From: Heterohyrax brucei
Taxonomy: Eukaryota > Chordata > Mammalia > Hyracoidea > Procaviidae
Assembly (NCBI GenBank): GCA_028571685.1
Contig: CM053158.1
Location: 54,776,001-54,840,000 of the forward strand
Direction of reading: 5' to 3'
Length of the DNA stretch: 64,000 nucleotides
Under the pieces are notes generated by a model, which was given only the letters and a program-made list of their open reading frames with translations, searched no databases and was not told the DNA's origin. The position numbers and the translations under genes are program-made. Below are positions 1 through 11,118 of this stretch, one piece after another. Each line of letters begins with the position of its first letter. Position 1 is the stretch's first letter.

Positions 1-230
1 GCACTTTATGGTTCTGTGCATCTATAGGATGTCGTCCTGCTGACCTCTTACTGGAGGCAGGGGAGAGGGTAGAGAGGCGGGCACAGGAGATTGGCAGGAG
101 GATATGACATGTATAGAACAGAGAGGAAGAGTGTGCTGTCACCGGGCAAGAGAGCAGTGGGAGCTGCATATAGGTGGACATGTAAATTTATATGGGAATG
201 TACATTTTCACTCATTCATAATTAAAAAAA
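1..230 (+). mobile_element. L1 3'-region fragment
   Basis: This is homologous to 1083-1310 and 29075-29300. The shared order is ctttatggttctgtgcat, ataggatg.cgtcctgctg, then tgacatgtatagaa and gcagtgggagctgcatat. It ends in an A-rich run. It is read as the 3' end of an Afrotherian L1 subfamily, sense orientation, cut by the window edge. Confidence 0.6.
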
Positions 231-235
231 AAGTA

Positions 236-337
236 TACCAACAATTGTTGGCATGGTGCAAGACTGGGTAGTGTTTTCTTCTTTTGTACATATGGTCGCT
301 ATGAGTGGGAAATGACTTGATGGCACCTAACAACACC
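236..337 (+). mobile_element. RTE LINE 3'-tail fragment
   Basis: The order ggcatggtgcaagactggg, then ggtcgctatgagtgggaa and atggcacctaacaacacc is the RTE (BovB-like) 3' terminus. The same tail ends the longer RTE copy at 36525-37010. Confidence 0.6.
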
Positions 338-344
338 AAGTGGG

Positions 345-1320
345 AGAAATGAAGTCTTGATGTATGCTATGGATGAAGCTTGAAGACCTTATGCTGAGTG
401 AAATAAGTCCATTACAAAAGGACAAATGTATGATCTCAGTTACATAAAAAAGCAATAAAAAGCAAATGCACAGAGACCAAAGTTTATTAGTAGTATAGAA
501 GCAAGGGTGATGGAAAATTCACGTTGATTAAGGATAGGGTTATACAAGGCTGGGGTCTGGGGACCATGCTCTCAGGGGACATCAAGACCAGTTGTCATAA
601 CTAGCCTATTGCTAAGAGGGTCTTCTGAACCCCATATTGGTGAGTAGCATCTGAGATCTTAAAAGCTATCAAGCTGCCATCTGAGGTACACCAAATAGTC
701 CCAGCTCATCCAGAACAGACAGCCACCAAGAACAACAAACACATGAGGGAAAAAGAGCCCAGAAGCCAGAAGGGCAGAAGGACACATGTGAATGGGTGAC
801 TGTATCAAAATGTGACCAGAAGAACCAGATGATGCCCAGCCACCAACAAAGACAGCCTTGATGGAGCACACAATGTTGAGTCCCAGTGGCAACATGAGAA
901 AAAGAGGGGTGCACCTCAAGAACTCCACTAAAAGACCACAAATGATGGTCCAGCAGCCTGAGGATTCTCCTGGGAACGTGGCCCCTAGACCTGCTGCTGC
1001 CCCTGACCATACAAACATCACTGAGGTCAACTCTTCAGACAGGAATGGACTGGACTCAGGGACACAATGTGACCATCTGGTGTGTATACTTTATGGTTCT
1101 ATGCATTTATAGGATGCTGTCCTGCTGGCCTCTTAGTAGAAGGCAGAGGAGAGGGTGGGGAGGAGGGGGTAGGAGATTATTAAGAGGTTATGACATGTAT
1201 AGAATGAAATGTAGGAGTATGCTGTCACTGGTGAAGAAGCTGCAGATAGGCAGGCATGCAAGTTTAATCTGGAGTGTATACTTTCACTTAATCACAAACA
1301 AAAAATGTATAGGGTTGTAC
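345..1320 (+). mobile_element. L1 3' region (Afrotherian subfamily)
   Basis: It opens with the L1-type stretch 'cttatgctgagtgaaataag', continues through 'gatcttaaaagct' and the ctggccagaac-like block, and ends in an A-rich tail. 780-1310 matches 28790-29310 nearly base for base, including aaaaagaggggtgcacctca. Confidence 0.65.
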
Positions 1321-1439
1321 AGCTGATTACTGTTATTGCTGTTAATAAGTTGTACACTTGTAAAATATTGAAATAACAAAAGTTGTGGGACAGATATATT
1401 TGTAACAGTGACCCAAAAAAAAGAGTAGCTGCTGGGGCT

Positions 1440-2230
1440 GCTGACATACAACTAAACATCTCATGAGATTTGATTCCTTGGTTTGAAAGTTTAGGGCCAT
1501 GGTTTCATGGGCCATTCGATTCAGTTGTGCTGATAATGTGTTTATTGCTTCTACTCTGTCTCCTAGTTTTTTGCATAGTGTCTGGGATCTTAAAAGCTTG
1601 AATGTTGTGATCTATGGTTCAACAGTTGCTCTGCATTGAACTGGTGCAATAGAGGAGGGATAGTGAAGAATAGAAGGAAAATGTAGAATACGTGGCTAAT
1701 TGCCTTCATGTATACCTGCCTCCTTTGCCATGAGACCAGAAGAACTGAATAGTGCCCAGTTACTGTTACTGAACATTTTGATCAAAGAGTCTGTTGAAGA
1801 GTGCTTATCTAAATAGGACCAATGCAGAACAGAATTTCTGATTCTTATGAACGCCAGACTTTCTGGAGCCATGGAGGGTGCCTGAACCCTTGAAACTATT
1901 GCTTTGATATTATCTTTAAACCTTAAACCAAAAAGATCCTCTGAAGTCATCTTAAAACTGAATAGTAGTTTCCACTTAACTAGTAAAAAAGGTCTGCCTT
2001 GAGTAGTATGCTGTTTTAGTAATGATATAGGATCAAACTGACAAGAGCAACTCAAAAGATTAAAGAATCTGATAGAGCAGTAAACTGATGTAAATGAGAG
2101 AGGAACAAGTCAGAAAGGGAGGAGATTTGCACAACTCAGAGAACATACTCAGTGTCACTAAGTGGTACGTTGACACTGTTGAATTGGTGTATATTTTGCT
2201 GTGTATATTCTTAACAACATCAAAACAAAT
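1440..2230 (+). mobile_element. L1 3' region, degenerate
   Basis: Shares 'gggatcttaaaagcttg', 'gagaccagaagaact' and 'agtgcccag' in the order seen in other L1 3' regions of this window. It is more diverged than the copy at 345-1320. No coding potential remains. Confidence 0.5.
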
Positions 2231-2434
2231 TTAGAAAAAAAATTACATAGGGAATATGGCAAAGGAATTTCCTAAAACAAGTTTACATTTTCCATCTCTC
2301 TCTCTCTGTCCATCTTTATGTATCCATCTGTCATCTATTGAATGCGAATTAAAAGCAGATATAATTTGCTTTCTGTGAAGCAATGCAAGTGTGGTAGGCC
2401 TAAGTGTGGGAAACCTTGTCGGCACCCTGGATAC

Positions 2435-2984
2435 TGTCTCAGTCCCTCTTGGCAGCTGGTGGGTCGGCCAAGCGCCCTACTCGGACCTTACCCCAGTGGC
2501 TGAGGCCGACTGCCTTATCCCTTATGAGGTCACTGATAGGTTGTTTCCAGGGTCTCTCTACCCAGTGAACACCCAAGAAACCTAACTGGAACTGAGTTAG
2601 TGAAAGTGAGCCTTTATTAATCGGTTTTGCAAAATTGAGCTCATGAGCCCACAAAGGGAAGGAGGGGTGCCAGTGTGCTGTGCTCGCAAACATTTCCTAA
2701 CAAACCTTTTATCTCCTAACTCACAAGTCCCTCCCCTGGTTCCTCATTGGCTGAGTACTGTGGGGGATGAACAGTCTTTCCCAGATATGACCTAAGTCTT
2801 CACTTTTAAGATTACATTTCCAAAAAATGTTTTCTCCCTTAATTCATTTTGTTTACATACACATTCCCCAGGTATCTGGGCTCTGTCCCCTAATAGTTTG
2901 TGTCCTGGGTCAACTAGTAACTTCTTACCCTAGCCTTTGTTCCCCTTATTCTGAAGATGACTGTCTTGAAATTTATTTCTCACA
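2435..2984 (-). mobile_element. solo LTR-like retroviral fossil
   Basis: About 550 bp bounded by TGT...ACA. On the minus strand it carries a promoter-like A/T box (gagataaaagg) followed about 100 bp later by a polyadenylation signal (aataaa) and a GT-rich stretch, in the U3-R-U5 order of an LTR. No internal region or second LTR is seen, so it looks like a solo LTR. No matching target duplication could be confirmed. Family (ERV class) and age are uncertain; it is a non-coding fossil. Confidence 0.5.
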
Positions 2985-3106
2985 CTAAGGAAGACGTTTG
3001 GAGAGCTATCTTTGTTTCTTGCAGAAAGGAGAAATTAAAAGAAGTCTTATATTTCCAAGCTTAGTAGGCCTATAATATTAAAACTATTTTGATGAACCTC
3101 TCCAAC

Positions 3107-3303
3107 ACAGAGGAGTCCCTGAATAGTGTAGACGGTAGCCATGCGTTGCTGCTAACTGAACAGCTCTGAGTCCACCCAGAGACCCCTTGGAAGAGGTCTG
3201 CCTCGGCAAGATCAGCCACTGAAAACTGTCTAGAGCATGGTTCTACTTTGACAGACATGGGCCCGCCATGAGATGGAATCAACTCAATGGCAACAGGTTT
3301 TTG
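3107..3303 (+). mobile_element. AfroSINE, long variant
   Basis: The head is ggagtccctgaatagtg and the body gagtccacccagag; the tail is gatggaatcaactcaatggc followed by a T-rich run. It lies in inverted orientation to the next copy, 60 bp away. Confidence 0.75.
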
Positions 3304-3364
3304 TTTTGTTTTCTTTTTCTTCTTGTAGTATGGGTTCATTAACACATACACTAACAAACCCAAA

Positions 3365-3532
3365 ACAGAACAAAATAAACCTACTGCCATTGAGTTGACT
3401 CCAACTCAGAGTAACCCTATAGTACAGGGCAGAACTGCCCTCTAGAATTTTCGAGGAGCACCTGGCAGATTCCAGCTGCCAACCTGTTGGTTAGCCGACA
3501 TAGCACTTATCACTACACCACCAGGGTTCCCA
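3365..3532 (-). mobile_element. AfroSINE
   Basis: Complete reverse copy from 'ctactgccattgagttgact' to 'cactacaccaccagggttcc'. The tRNA-like A and B boxes are recognisable on the minus strand. Confidence 0.9.
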
Positions 3533-3764
3533 TAACATACCCATTTCAGGTAAACCTATTGAACTGGCCACAAAGAGTTACAATTTTAAATTTTCTAGGA
3601 ACACGTGTAATTTATAGTGCAAGTACAGTTTACTTCTGGACTGAAGAGAAGTTGATAAGGCTGTCATGTGATTGGACACCACCCAGGATTGTTTATTTGT
3701 TCTTTGAAGAGTCCAAACTATGGCCAAAGGCTGGACATGGGGATCCGGCTGCTGGGCTCTGAAT

Positions 3765-3930
3765 CTTGGCCTCACCGTTTACAACTGCATGGCCTTGAGC
3801 AAGCTGCTTTCTCCTGCTGAACTTCAACCTTCCTGCCTGTGAAGTGAGGGTGGTAACATTACCTCCTCACAGAGCTGTCCTGAGGACTCGATGGATTAGT
3901 GTAGGTAACACTCGTGGGACAGATAATAAA
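3765..3930 (+). repeat. MIR
   Basis: MIR core: the order is 'ggcctcaccgttta', 'ccttgagcaagctgctttct', 'cttcctgcctgtgaagtgag', then 'agctgtcctgaggact'. Confidence 0.6.
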
Positions 3931-3972
3931 CAAACACTTATCAAATGTTTTTTGTTTTGGTCGTGTTAATAG

Positions 3973-4002
3973 CCGACTCGACGGCACTTGGCTGGCTGTA
4001 GG
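3973..4002 (+). repeat. mini-tail insertion (SINE/RTE-like 3' end only)
   Basis: A 30-bp unit with ccgactcgacggcacttggc, flanked by taatag on both sides (3967-3972 and 4003-4008). There is no SINE head or body. One of five such units in the window. Confidence 0.5.
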
Positions 4003-4334
4003 TAATAGCAGTGTTACTCCAAAATTCCTAAGAGAATCATGCTGTGGAACATTCCTGTCTATAAAATGCATAACAAAATATGACAGTTATGGCATAAAAA
4101 GAGAATGTTGGTGAAAAGATTTTAAACATGGAGTACCCTGTTGGAAAAAAATTAATGGAAGACTCAATTAGGTAACACACAATAATCTTAAAGGTATCAG
4201 TAACTACTCGCACAAAACTTCCAGATAGGATAAATTTAGAAAACCTTCTGGGCTCAACGGCTTAATTCTCTTGTTCGTTCTGTTGTACTTCATATGAAAA
4301 CGTACAGAACAAACTAGTTTCTTATTAAACAGTT

Positions 4335-4905
4335 AATACACATATTGTTTTATGACATTGGTTAATAACCCCACCACGTGTCAACACTCTCCCTTCTCAA
4401 CCTTGGGTTCCCTGTTAGCAGCTTTCCTGTTCCCTCCTGCCTTCTCGTCCCTGGGCTGGTGTGCCTTTGTAGTCACCTTTCGTTTTATGGGCCTGTCCAG
4501 TCTTTGGCTGAGGATGAACTTCAGGAGTGACTTCATCACTGAGCTGAAAGTATATCCGGGGCCCACACTCCGCAAGTTTCTCTACTCTCAGGCCAACAAG
4601 TTTGATCTTCCTTTTTGAGTTCAAGTTTTGTTCTACAGTTTTCTCCAGCTCTGTCCGGGAACCTCTGTTGTGATCCCTGTTAGAATAGTGAGTGGTGGTA
4701 GCTGGTTATCATCTAATTTTACTGGACCCAGAGTGGAGGTTGTAGTAGATGTGACCCATTTGTCCTTTGCACAAATCTTTCCCTTGTTTCTTTAGCTTTC
4801 TTTATTCTTCTTTGCTCCTTAAGGAGTGAGACCAATGGAATATCCTAGATGGCCATTCACAGGCGTCTAAGACCCCAGACACTGCTTGACAAGGTAGAAT
4901 GTACA
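4335..4905 (-). mobile_element. L1 3' region, antisense
   Basis: Parallel to 45235-45880 and 60085-60425: 'gacattggttaataacccca', 'ctggctgaggatgaacttca' and 'ccccagacactg' occur in the same order. Non-coding. Confidence 0.6.
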
Positions 4906-5707
4906 TTTTCTTTATTCAACAGCTTAATTTTTAACATTAGCAACTATAACTTTCTTCTGGCTCATCCTTTCTCCCTCTAATCATCGTCGACTATCTTGTA
5001 AGCATCTTTCTTTTTTCTTTTAACGTGGCTGGGTTTTTCATCAGAAAACTCCACTGCTACAAATTCTAATTGTAATTGCAGATTGGTGCCAGGATGTGTT
5101 TAAGCAATTAGAATGCTGTAATTAATGTCTGCTGTGTATGTAATCTTATAGAAGGGTATGTACAGAAATGGAGAGCTTGGTTCTGAGTGTTTGTTTAATA
5201 ATGGTTATTCATCTGTTCTCCATTTGTCTGCTGTGTATTTATCAGATGTGGGCACTTACCTCCGTGCTTATTAGCAGAGCCTGACCTAGTTAGGCACCCC
5301 ACCTTTCTTGCATCGCATAATACTTTGTCCAGAGATCACCACACCTTTAATGTCAGGGCAGTCTCATAAACATTCACTCCCTTGCTTTGAAAATGTGTTG
5401 GCGTAAGAGTTTATAAGGAGGTCTCAGATATTAGCAGGATCGTGGAGCCAGCCTGGCTGATGTGTGCCTATGTGACAGTCTCATTCTTCCTGGACTTAAA
5501 AGGGTTATAAGTTCAAGTTGAGCCTCAAGACCTGAGAATACTGAGAAGTGAAAATACGAATTTGGACGGGTGGGAAGACCTGATTGTATTGTTTGTAGTG
5601 TCAACTGCATTGTTCTCAGAGGGCTTAGGATTTGTTGTCGTTGTTGTTTTGTTTGTTTTGTTTCTTAAAGAATTTATTGATTAGTTGTATGTGCTTGGCA
5701 CTATAAA

Positions 5708-5800
5708 GAAGCCAGGTCTACCAGTTACCAGTTCTTGTCCAGTTGATTCTGACTCACAGTGACCCTGTGTGTGTCAGAGCAGAACTGCGCTCCATAGAGT
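5708..5800 (-). mobile_element. AfroSINE long variant, first half (split by L1)
   Basis: The 3' half of a reverse SINE: 'cagttgattctgactcacag', then 'agcagaactgcgctccatag'. It is interrupted at about 5800 and resumes at 6172. Confidence 0.7.
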
Positions 5801-6171
5801 TTTTTAAAAATTACTTTTACTATGTTAATATACACACAGTACACACACTATCTCATCAGTTTCTACATGTACACTGCGTTGACATGGATTGCATTCTTTG
5901 GGTTGTGCAACAGTTTTGACTCTTTTTCCGAATTATCCTGCTACCATTAACTTATCTTCAATGCACTCTAAGCACAAGTCCCCTCTTTTTCCCTCCCTCG
6001 TGCTGTTTGTAATTACTAATGATTTTGGTTTCTGTATTTTTGTTTAATTAATTTAAATGCTATCATACAGGCACTTGACTTTTCTGACTTATTTCACTCA
6101 GCAGAATGTCTTCCAGTTTCCTTTGTGTTGTGGCATGCATCACAGTGTCATTTCTTTTTATGATTTATTCG
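5801..6171 (-). mobile_element. L1 3' end inserted in an AfroSINE
   Basis: An antisense L1 3' region with 'acttatttcactcagcagaa' and 'gtctcatca' flanks. It is bounded by the near-duplicate tagagttttt (about 5796) and tagggttttt (about 6172), consistent with target-site duplication. The T-rich left edge fits a minus-strand poly(A). Confidence 0.6.
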
Positions 6172-6295
6172 TAGGGTTTTTCAGTAGCTGCTGTTTTGGA
6201 AGTAGAGTGCGGGTCCTTCTTCCAAGTTGCTTTTAACCTTCTGGTTATCAGCCTAGCTTTGTAGCCATTTGCACCACCCAGGGACTCAGCTCGGT
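6172..6295 (-). mobile_element. AfroSINE long variant, second half
   Basis: Continues the SINE broken at 5800: 'tttttcagtagctgctgttt', 'tccttcttccaagttgctt', 'gcaccacccagggact'. Confidence 0.65.
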
Positions 6296-6819
6296 GTGTA
6301 GTGATGAGTTAAACAAACATGTCCCCACCTGTGTAGAGTTTTGTGAAATTAATGCCATACCGGCAGTCTCCAGGTTACAACATAAGGCTAATGTACAACC
6401 TCTGGTGACATATCAACCCCCATAAAGCCTATTATACTAAAAATTCAAGGTACATAAACAATGGTTCATAATAATGGACACTACTTATTGATAGGCATCA
6501 AATTATTATTATTATTGTGTTATTGTGTTAAAGATGTTGTATGTGGAAATGTTTCTTTCATGATTTTTATGCACAGAAAGGCATACTATATGCAATACAC
6601 CAAGACAGGTATTTGACTAATGTTAGATATGAACCATACCTAACTGTTCCAACCCAACATACAAATTTGGCTTAAAGGCAGATTTAGGAATGAAACTTGT
6701 TTGTAAACCAGGGACTACCTGTGCTTCACAAATTTGAAATTTTGTAAGGTGCATCCAGTTTCAGAGACATTAAAATTTAGGGGAGGGGATGCATCTTAAA
6801 CTAGATTAAACACAGTAGA

Positions 6820-6842
6820 TCTTTTTTTTTTTTTTTTTTTAA
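6820..6842. repeat. poly(T) run
   Basis: About twenty consecutive T residues. No element was recognised on its left side. Confidence 0.8.
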
Positions 6843-6877
6843 TATTGGCTTTTTTCTTTACTAGAAAAAAAGCAAAG

Positions 6878-7033
6878 ATCCATTGCTGTTGCTTGGATTC
6901 TGACTCATAGCAACTCCGAGGACAGAGTAAAACTGCCCCATTGGGTTTCTAAGGACTGCCTGGTGAATGTCAAGTGCAGACCTCTTGGTTAGCAGCTAAA
7001 GCTCTTAACCACTGTGCAACCAAGGTTTCCATT
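6878..7033 (-). mobile_element. AfroSINE
   Basis: Reverse copy: 'ggattctgactcatagcaac', 'cttggttagcagctaaagct', 'aaccactgtgcaaccaaggt'. Confidence 0.85.
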
Positions 7034-7104
7034 ACTATAAAATTTATACACATTTTAGAAATTTTAGGAAGTAACCTGTGTGTGTGAAGCTCTTTGCTGT
7101 AAGT

Positions 7105-7205
7105 TTTACATTGGTTTTCCAATGTAATCTTCACAGTAACTCATTGACATAGATACTATTATCATCCCCATTTTACCAGTGAGGAAACTGAGTCACAGAA
7201 GGGTT
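7105..7205. repeat. MIR-family fragment
   Basis: The stretch 'atcatccccattttaccagt' followed by 'gaggaaactgagtcacagaa' is typical of an ancient mammalian MIR-type SINE. Subfamily not decided. Confidence 0.5.
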
Positions 7206-7860
7206 TGAGAGAGACCTGTAACACTGAAGATGGTGAGAAGCAGTGGCAGAGAAAGAGCAGCAGGAGAGACTGGCAGGAGACAGTACGGTGGACTTCCTGG
7301 CCCATAAAGTGAGAAAGCTGAATGCTTTGGCTGTGAGGCTTGCTGGTGGAGTATGGTGCCTTTCTGTGCTTGTTGGAGCTAGGCTTGCCAGGCCTCAGAG
7401 CTAGAGCTAAGCACCTTTGGGCCAGGGTTTAACATAGGAATTGGGTGCCTTTGAGACCCTTGGTGGCACAGCCAAAAGAGCTTCTTTCTACAACACTTGA
7501 CTGAGAAGGGCAGAAGCCAAGGGCCAGAGAGGGCATGCCTAGGGGCACAGTTGAGAGGAGGCTACCCTAATGGGAGAACCATATCCAGAGTGTTCTTGAA
7601 CCTGAGCTGTAACCTGTTACTTCCCTGATAAACCCCGTAACTGTGAGAATCTTCTGTAGATTCTGCATTGCGATGAATTATCAAACACAGCAGAGGACAG
7701 AAGGTGCTGTGGAAGGACAGTTGGTGTCAGATTGGTGTAGGTGGCAGGGAGAGGAGCCATGTCCACTCCTCACCTCAGCAGCCTTGAGCCACTGATTGAA
7801 GTTAGAGGAGGCCACACTCCATCCTCATCCCATTTTTATAATATGTAATTCATAATTCCA
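7206..7860. other. intron without recognised features
   Basis: No exon, RNA gene or repeat family was recognised here. The composition is moderate in GC and slightly AG-rich between 7206 and 7300. Confidence 0.5.
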
Positions 7861-7879
7861 CTTCCCAGAGATGTTACCA

Positions 7880-8440
7880 CTGTTACTCTAATCTTTTGTG
7901 CCCCAATCTCATATTTTGAAATCTTTTTAATCCTCAAAGTCATACAACAGTTGCAAGAATAATACAATGAACTCATACAGACTCTTCCCCTAGAGTCAAC
8001 CAAATGTTAGTATTTTGCTGTTTTTCCTTTATGTGTTTTCTTTCTCTTGGCTTTCCTTTATTCATTTATTGCGGAACCATTTGAGAAATAGTTATAGAAA
8101 TCATGACCCATTGTTCTTAAATACTTCAGCAGATTTCTTGTAAGAACAAGGGCATTCTCCTAAGTAACCAGAATGACAGTTAGGGCTCTCAGGAAATTGA
8201 ACACTGATACAATACTATTATTAGATACACAGTTCTGTCTCACCTATTATCTGATGGACAGTCCTTATTCACATTTCTCCAACATCACCTCAATAATGTT
8301 CTTCATAGTTTTGTTTTTTTCCTCCCTAACTTGGATCCAAGACCATTCCATTTCTCCAAAGAGCTCTGCTGCTTTTTAGAGGACGAATGGTATCTAGAAA
8401 CCGTGATATGGTTTCTTTTTAAACTAGTTTAAACAGCATC
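7880..8440. mobile_element. ancient L1M 3' region
   Basis: Contains 'agaacaagggcattctccta' and 'gatacaatactattattag', followed by an 'acagtccttattcacatttc' block. These are known landmarks of old mammalian L1M 3' ends. Orientation and subfamily were not fixed. Confidence 0.5.
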
Positions 8441-8960
8441 CCAAGAACAAAAATCTGTGCTTCCTGTCCACCAAAAAGTGAAAGCACATGGCACAGGCCA
8501 TACCTGGGCTGAATCTCAGGAAGGCAGGAGATCTGGCCGGGTTTCCCTGCTTTCTCACGTCCGTAGCCGGATGTTCACTCACGTTATCTTCCCACGGTCA
8601 GACACTAATTCACACGCTACAGAGCTTTCGCTCTCGCTCTCACTCTCTGCTTCTATCTACCTTGTGATCAAGTTTCAGAGAAGCAGTCAGCCCAGATGCT
8701 TTGGGCATAATGCTTATGTCTTTGAAACTGTAGTACACACCCACAAGTAGACTTCCATTCATTTGCTTTTCTTGGAATATTTTTCTTCCTTTTTCAGTGC
8801 ATTTGTATGTCTTTTTTTTTTTCTTATGGACCTTAGAGAACTCCACGACATTTAAGGACAGTTATTATAATTTCCCTCTTGTATGTGTCCTCCATGTGTC
8901 TGGCAGTTTGTCATACTGTCGAGGTTTGCAAGTTGCTGTGATGCTGGAAGCTGTGCTACC
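8441..8960. other. intron without recognised features
   Basis: Mostly unique-looking. It holds a short CT-rich stretch (8625-8650) and a T-run near 8811-8822. No exon-like segment with good borders was seen. Confidence 0.4.
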
Positions 8961-8967
8961 AGTATTC

Positions 8968-9105
8968 ACATACACTAGGGGCGCCAATGATGGAAAGGTT
9001 TGAGCTGCGTTTCCCCAGACTAAGACAGCCTAGGAAGAAAGATCCAGCAGTCTACTTCTGAAAAGAATTAGCCAGTGCCAACCTTATGAACAGCAGCAGA
9101 AAAAT
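8968..9105 (+). mobile_element. tRNA-Gly-type SINE, middle fragment
   Basis: Shares 'ccagactaagacagcctagg', then 'tctacttctgaaaagaatta' and 'gccagtgccaacc', with the body of the copy at 59255-59575. Head and tail are missing. Confidence 0.6.
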
Positions 9106-9439
9106 TGTGCAGGGAAAATGTGTCCCCTGGGTTGGAAGAAACTCCAAAGACAATTAGGGAAGCAATAGAAGGTGACGCCAAAATAGTAATTGATTTTTTG
9201 ACAGCTCATGCCTCTTTGTGTCTAGTGTTTTAAGCTTTTTACCTAGTCATTGCCTGCTGGGTACTGAACCTTTCTTTTAGGTGGACAGGATATGAGGCCT
9301 GGATTATGACCTCATGTTTCAAAAAGTTGGGATGTCCTTTCTCTAAGGAGAAAATCCAAGCACATCAACCATATAGTGAGTCAAGAAACACAAGAAGCAT
9401 GACCTCTATAAAGGAAAAGATATAAAAGACCCCATAACC

Positions 9440-9650
9440 TTTTACTACATTACTCTTTTAGTTAATATTATGCAAATACTGAGCACCTGCTGCATCTCAG
9501 ACAGTTTTCTGGGTGCTAGAGACAGTGTCATAGCCAAACTAGAGTTTTAAAAATCCATGCCCTCAAGGATTTTCTAGGCAGGGATAATGGCACATGGGAA
9601 GAGAGACAATAAAGAAAATAAATCAGGTAAATAATGTGTTAGAAGGTGCC
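9440..9650 (+). repeat. ancient L2-like fragment
   Basis: 'tactgagcacctgctgcatc' followed by 'tccatgccctcaaggatttt' and an 'agagacaataaagaaaataaa' block. This is a common ancient mammalian LINE 3' pattern. The family call is tentative. Confidence 0.4.
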
Positions 9651-9784
9651 AGCAGGGTCGCCAGATACAGTTGTACAGGTTGCTCACTGCCCCGCTTTGT
9701 ACTCGATGATGCCATGGAAGTATTGGCATGAACAGCTGAGGACTGTGTTATCACTCAGTAAGAGAGACTGCCAGGAAGATTGCA

Positions 9785-10430
9785 AGTTCCATTTGTTTGC
9801 TTTTTAACTTTTCTGTTGAAATATAGTAAGTATATACACAGGAAGGAACACAGAACCTGAGTGTGCAGCTCAATGAATCTTCACAAATTGCAACTAGTAC
9901 TAAGAACAAGGCAACAGTATTACCAGCACCTGAGAAACATCTCTGGCCTATTCTCTTTGGGTCTCTAATTCTCTCCCCTACACAAGGGTTACCACTACAA
10001 TGACCTCTAACAGCATTTATGAGCATTGCCTGGTTTTGCATTTTATATAGCTGGAGTCGTATTGTATGTGCTGTTTATTGTCTGGCTTTCTTTGCTCCAT
10101 TTATGCCTGTGAGATTTATTCATATTATTGCCTGCGGTTACAGCTGGTTTGTTAATTCTCACTGCTTAATAGAAGTCCATGGTATAATATACCACAGGTC
10201 ATTTATCCATCAGTGGGCATATGAGTGGTTTACGGTACTTAGTTATTACAAACAGTGTTGCCTGGCTTTTAGAAGACACATATAAACATTACTATTAGGT
10301 GTGTGATACCTAGTAGCAGAATTGCTAGGCCACAGTCTGTATATGTATTAGACAGTGTGAAAAAGCTCATCCCAAACCAACTTACATTCTACCAACTGTG
10401 TACAACAGGTTCAGTTCTGATGTTAAATAA
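9785..10430 (-). mobile_element. ancient L1M 3' region, antisense
   Basis: 'tttatatagctggagtcgta', then 'tttgctccatttatgcctgt' and 'agcagaattgctaggccaca' follow the standard order of an antisense L1M 3' end. Confidence 0.6.
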
Positions 10431-10559
10431 AATTCCTACTCTGTGCAGTGCATTGCAATCAGATACACCATGTACCTTGTAGAAATAATTAAATACGAAG
10501 GATAAAGTTAGTATAAGACAGTTCATTTGGCCATATGCACTTGTCAAAGAGGGCCCACA

Positions 10560-11118
10560 AATTAGAAACTGGAAATTCTCTTAGTAGCCAAAGTGAAGAA
10601 GAAGTTGTAATAACTTACGTAAGGTGAAAATGAAGCAGAAGACAAAGTACCATGAGGACGTCTGCAAAGACCTGGAGTTAGCAGACCAGAATGGAGAAAC
10701 ATACTCAACAGTCTCAAGCTGAAATAACTGAAGAAAAAATTCACTCTGTGAGTTGCAATGTTGAAGAATTCTATGGGGAAGATATTAAATGATGCAGAAA
10801 GCAAAAAAAAGAAGATGGAAGGAATGCACCGTCACTGCACCAAAAAGAAGTGTTGGTGTTCAACCGTTTCTGGAGGTAGAATGTGATTCAAGGACCAGTG
10901 GTACTCACGGAGGAAGTCCAAGTTGCAGTGAAGGCCTCGGCAAAGATGAAAGCTCCCAGGATCTGACTGAGAATCAGTCGAAATGTTTCAACAAATGGAT
11001 TCAGCTCTGGAAGTGCTTGCTTGTCTCTGCCAAGAAATGTGAAAGATGGCTACCTGGCCGGCTGATTCGCAGAGATCCGTATTTACTCCTATCCCTAAGA
11101 AAGGTGATCCACCCAAAA
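10560..11118 (+). mobile_element. RTE (BovB-like) LINE fragment, sense
   Basis: Reads in sense through 'gaattctatggggaagatat', 'aaagaagatggaaggaatgc' and 'ctatccctaagaaaggtgat', which is the RTE ORF stretch just before the reverse transcriptase core. It then switches abruptly into antisense RTE sequence at about 11119. Confidence 0.65.

Noticed and set aside
3973-4002. The weakest mini-tail as independent proof of a new element
   Set aside because: Its 6-bp flank taatag is short and 10 of its bases are unexplained, so it is used only as supporting evidence together with 52852 and 53238.
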